From assembly GCA_001821015.1 (NCBI GenBank), contig MHRQ01000013.1, forward strand, positions 1 through 12,687: a stretch of DNA of 12,687 nt, read 5' to 3'. This document shows, piece by piece, positions 12,319 through 12,687 of the stretch (position 1 is its first letter; each line of letters opens with the position of its first letter). The notes under the pieces were generated by a model. That model worked only from the letters and a program-made list of their open reading frames with translations. It did no database searches and was not told where the DNA came from. A program made the position numbers and the translations under genes. The DNA comes from Candidatus Taylorbacteria bacterium RIFCSPHIGHO2_02_FULL_46_13 (GTDB lineage: Bacteria > Patescibacteriota > Minisyncoccia > Phycocordibacterales > DSPV01).

Positions 12319-12327
12319 TGCTATACT
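12319..12327 (+). promoter_or_regulatory. Extended -10 promoter of the DsbA-like gene
   Basis: TG (12319-12320), C, TATACT (12322-12327); no -35 is found at normal distance. The predicted start near 12335 lies 23 bases before the first ATGGAATC copy at 12358 and about 170 bases before the real start codon at 12505. This fits an ancestral short leader that was later lengthened by an insertion. Confidence 0.5.
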
Positions 12328-12357
12328 ACCCTTCACATTTCTTATAACTAAAAATCT

Positions 12358-12387
12358 ATGGAATCCCGTAGTAGAATTTCAGGTTAG
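12358..12387 (+). other. Relic start codon and 9-codon leader ORF
   Basis: ATGGAATCC opens a frame that reads MESRSRISG and stops at TAG (12385-12387). Its first three codons repeat the Met-Glu-Ser opening of the gene at 12505 (ATGGAATCA). It looks like the original start of that gene, cut off by the inserted element. If translated it is now an upstream ORF. Confidence 0.45.
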
Positions 12388-12504
12388 CGGACGTAGTGAG
12401 GTTTAAAAGGCATAAGAAGGTTTATTATTATCAAGTATTTTATATTAACTGTGGTTTCAGGACAGTCCGCCCCAAAGCGGACGACCTGAAATTTCACTAA
12501 CGGG
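12365..12504. mobile_element. MITE-like insertion with terminal inverted repeats and start-codon duplication
   Basis: A 140-bp non-coding block bounded by inverted repeats. The left end is CCCGTAGTAGAATTTCAGGT (12365-12384). The right end (12484-12504, read as complement) differs from it by one extra T and two substitutions. ATGGAAT directly flanks both sides (12358-12364, 12505-12511), and a C follows both copies, so the target duplication is 7 or 8 bp. Inside, near the right end, TTTCAGG...CCTGAAA with an inner GTCCGC/GCGGAC stem (12455-12491) forms a strong hairpin. No transposase is encoded, as expected for a MITE. An alternative is a leader regulatory structure without transposition history. 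Confidence 0.6.
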
Positions 12505-12687
12505 ATGGAATCAAACGAAATTTCTGCCAAAAGCATCGCGATGTGGGTTGGGGCCGCGCTTTTAATCACCATTGTTCTGGTGGGGGTGGTTAAGTTTGCG
12601 GGCTCTAAGGAGGGAACTCCGGGTGAAAATCCGATTGTCGCGGGGCTTGTTCCTGTGTCCGAAAAAGATTGGGTGCGCGGTGCGAGC
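12505..12687 (+). CDS. N-terminus of a membrane-anchored DsbA/thioredoxin-like protein (runs off the window)
   Basis: 61 residues are visible and the frame is open to the last base. A short polar start (MESNEISAKS) is followed by one membrane helix (about 11-31, IAMWVGAALLITIVLVGVVKF), then an exported linker (AGSKEGTPGENPIVAGLVPV). The last residues, VSEKDWVRGAS, match the usual run-up to the first strand of DsbA-like thioredoxin folds, where a D-x-x-x-G-x stretch precedes the APVTLVEYSDFQCPxC-type active site. That site would lie just past the window end, so the assignment is an inference from layout and linker. The likely role is disulfide formation outside the membrane. The start codon lies inside the duplicated ATGGAATC next to the MITE-like element. 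Confidence 0.6.
   Translation, partial: MESNEISAKSIAMWVGAALLITIVLVGVVKFAGSKEGTPGENPIVAGLVPVSEKDWVRGAS

Noticed and set aside
11548..12504. CRISPR array in the repeat-rich region
   Set aside because: The repeats are few, irregularly spaced and tied to hairpins and tRNA sequence; no regular spacer pattern or cas gene is seen.

Overview
The window looks like chromosome of a streamlined, uncultivated bacterium of the Candidate Phyla Radiation (Patescibacteria, most likely a Parcubacteria-type lineage). This is an inference from short, tightly packed genes, near absence of Shine-Dalgarno sequences, very short or absent 5' leaders, a B12-dependent monomeric ribonucleotide reductase, divergent minimal glycolytic enzymes and a small protein with the C-terminal pattern TPEEAIRMAREI. 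UGA is used as a stop (for example after the enolase and pyruvate kinase genes), so the standard bacterial code applies.

Layout. 1-1067: a family 2 glycosyltransferase and a 70-residue conserved-type small protein. 1092-4489 (minus strand): a three-gene operon read nrdJ-type ribonucleotide reductase, then corrinoid adenosyltransferase, then an ECF S-component-like membrane protein. Together they form a plausible B12 salvage, activation and use unit. 4600-5445 (plus): an ArsR-family repressor with a 15-bp perfect palindrome just after its -10 box, then a small DoxX-like membrane protein. 5518-8842 (plus): glycerate 2-kinase, enolase and a shortened pyruvate kinase joined by two 4-bp ATGA overlaps, which encode consecutive steps from glycerate to pyruvate. 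8847-10867 (minus): an AI-2E/PerM-type permease followed by a zinc-free MDR oxidoreductase. 10990-11547 (plus): an integral membrane protein of unknown function.

11548-12504 has no protein gene that I can support, but it is dense in structure. It holds a tRNA-Arg(CCG), three partial copies of a tRNA 5' end (GCTCCCGTAGTTCAATGGA type) linked to CCCC...GGGG hairpins, a perfect 38-bp palindrome, a compact three-way-junction fold flanked by 17-bp direct repeats, and a 140-bp MITE-like element. That element has 20-bp terminal inverted repeats and sits exactly at the start codon of the last gene, an anchored DsbA/thioredoxin-like protein that runs off the window. The 7-8 bp flanking duplication (ATGGAATC) contains the start codon, so the insertion seems to have rebuilt the gene start while lengthening the leader.

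Promoters: four plus-strand promoters share an extended -10 of the form TGnTATACT, and two minus-strand ones have clear -35/-10 pairs. At least two genes (the 70-residue protein and the permease) are predicted to have leaders of only about 3-6 nt.
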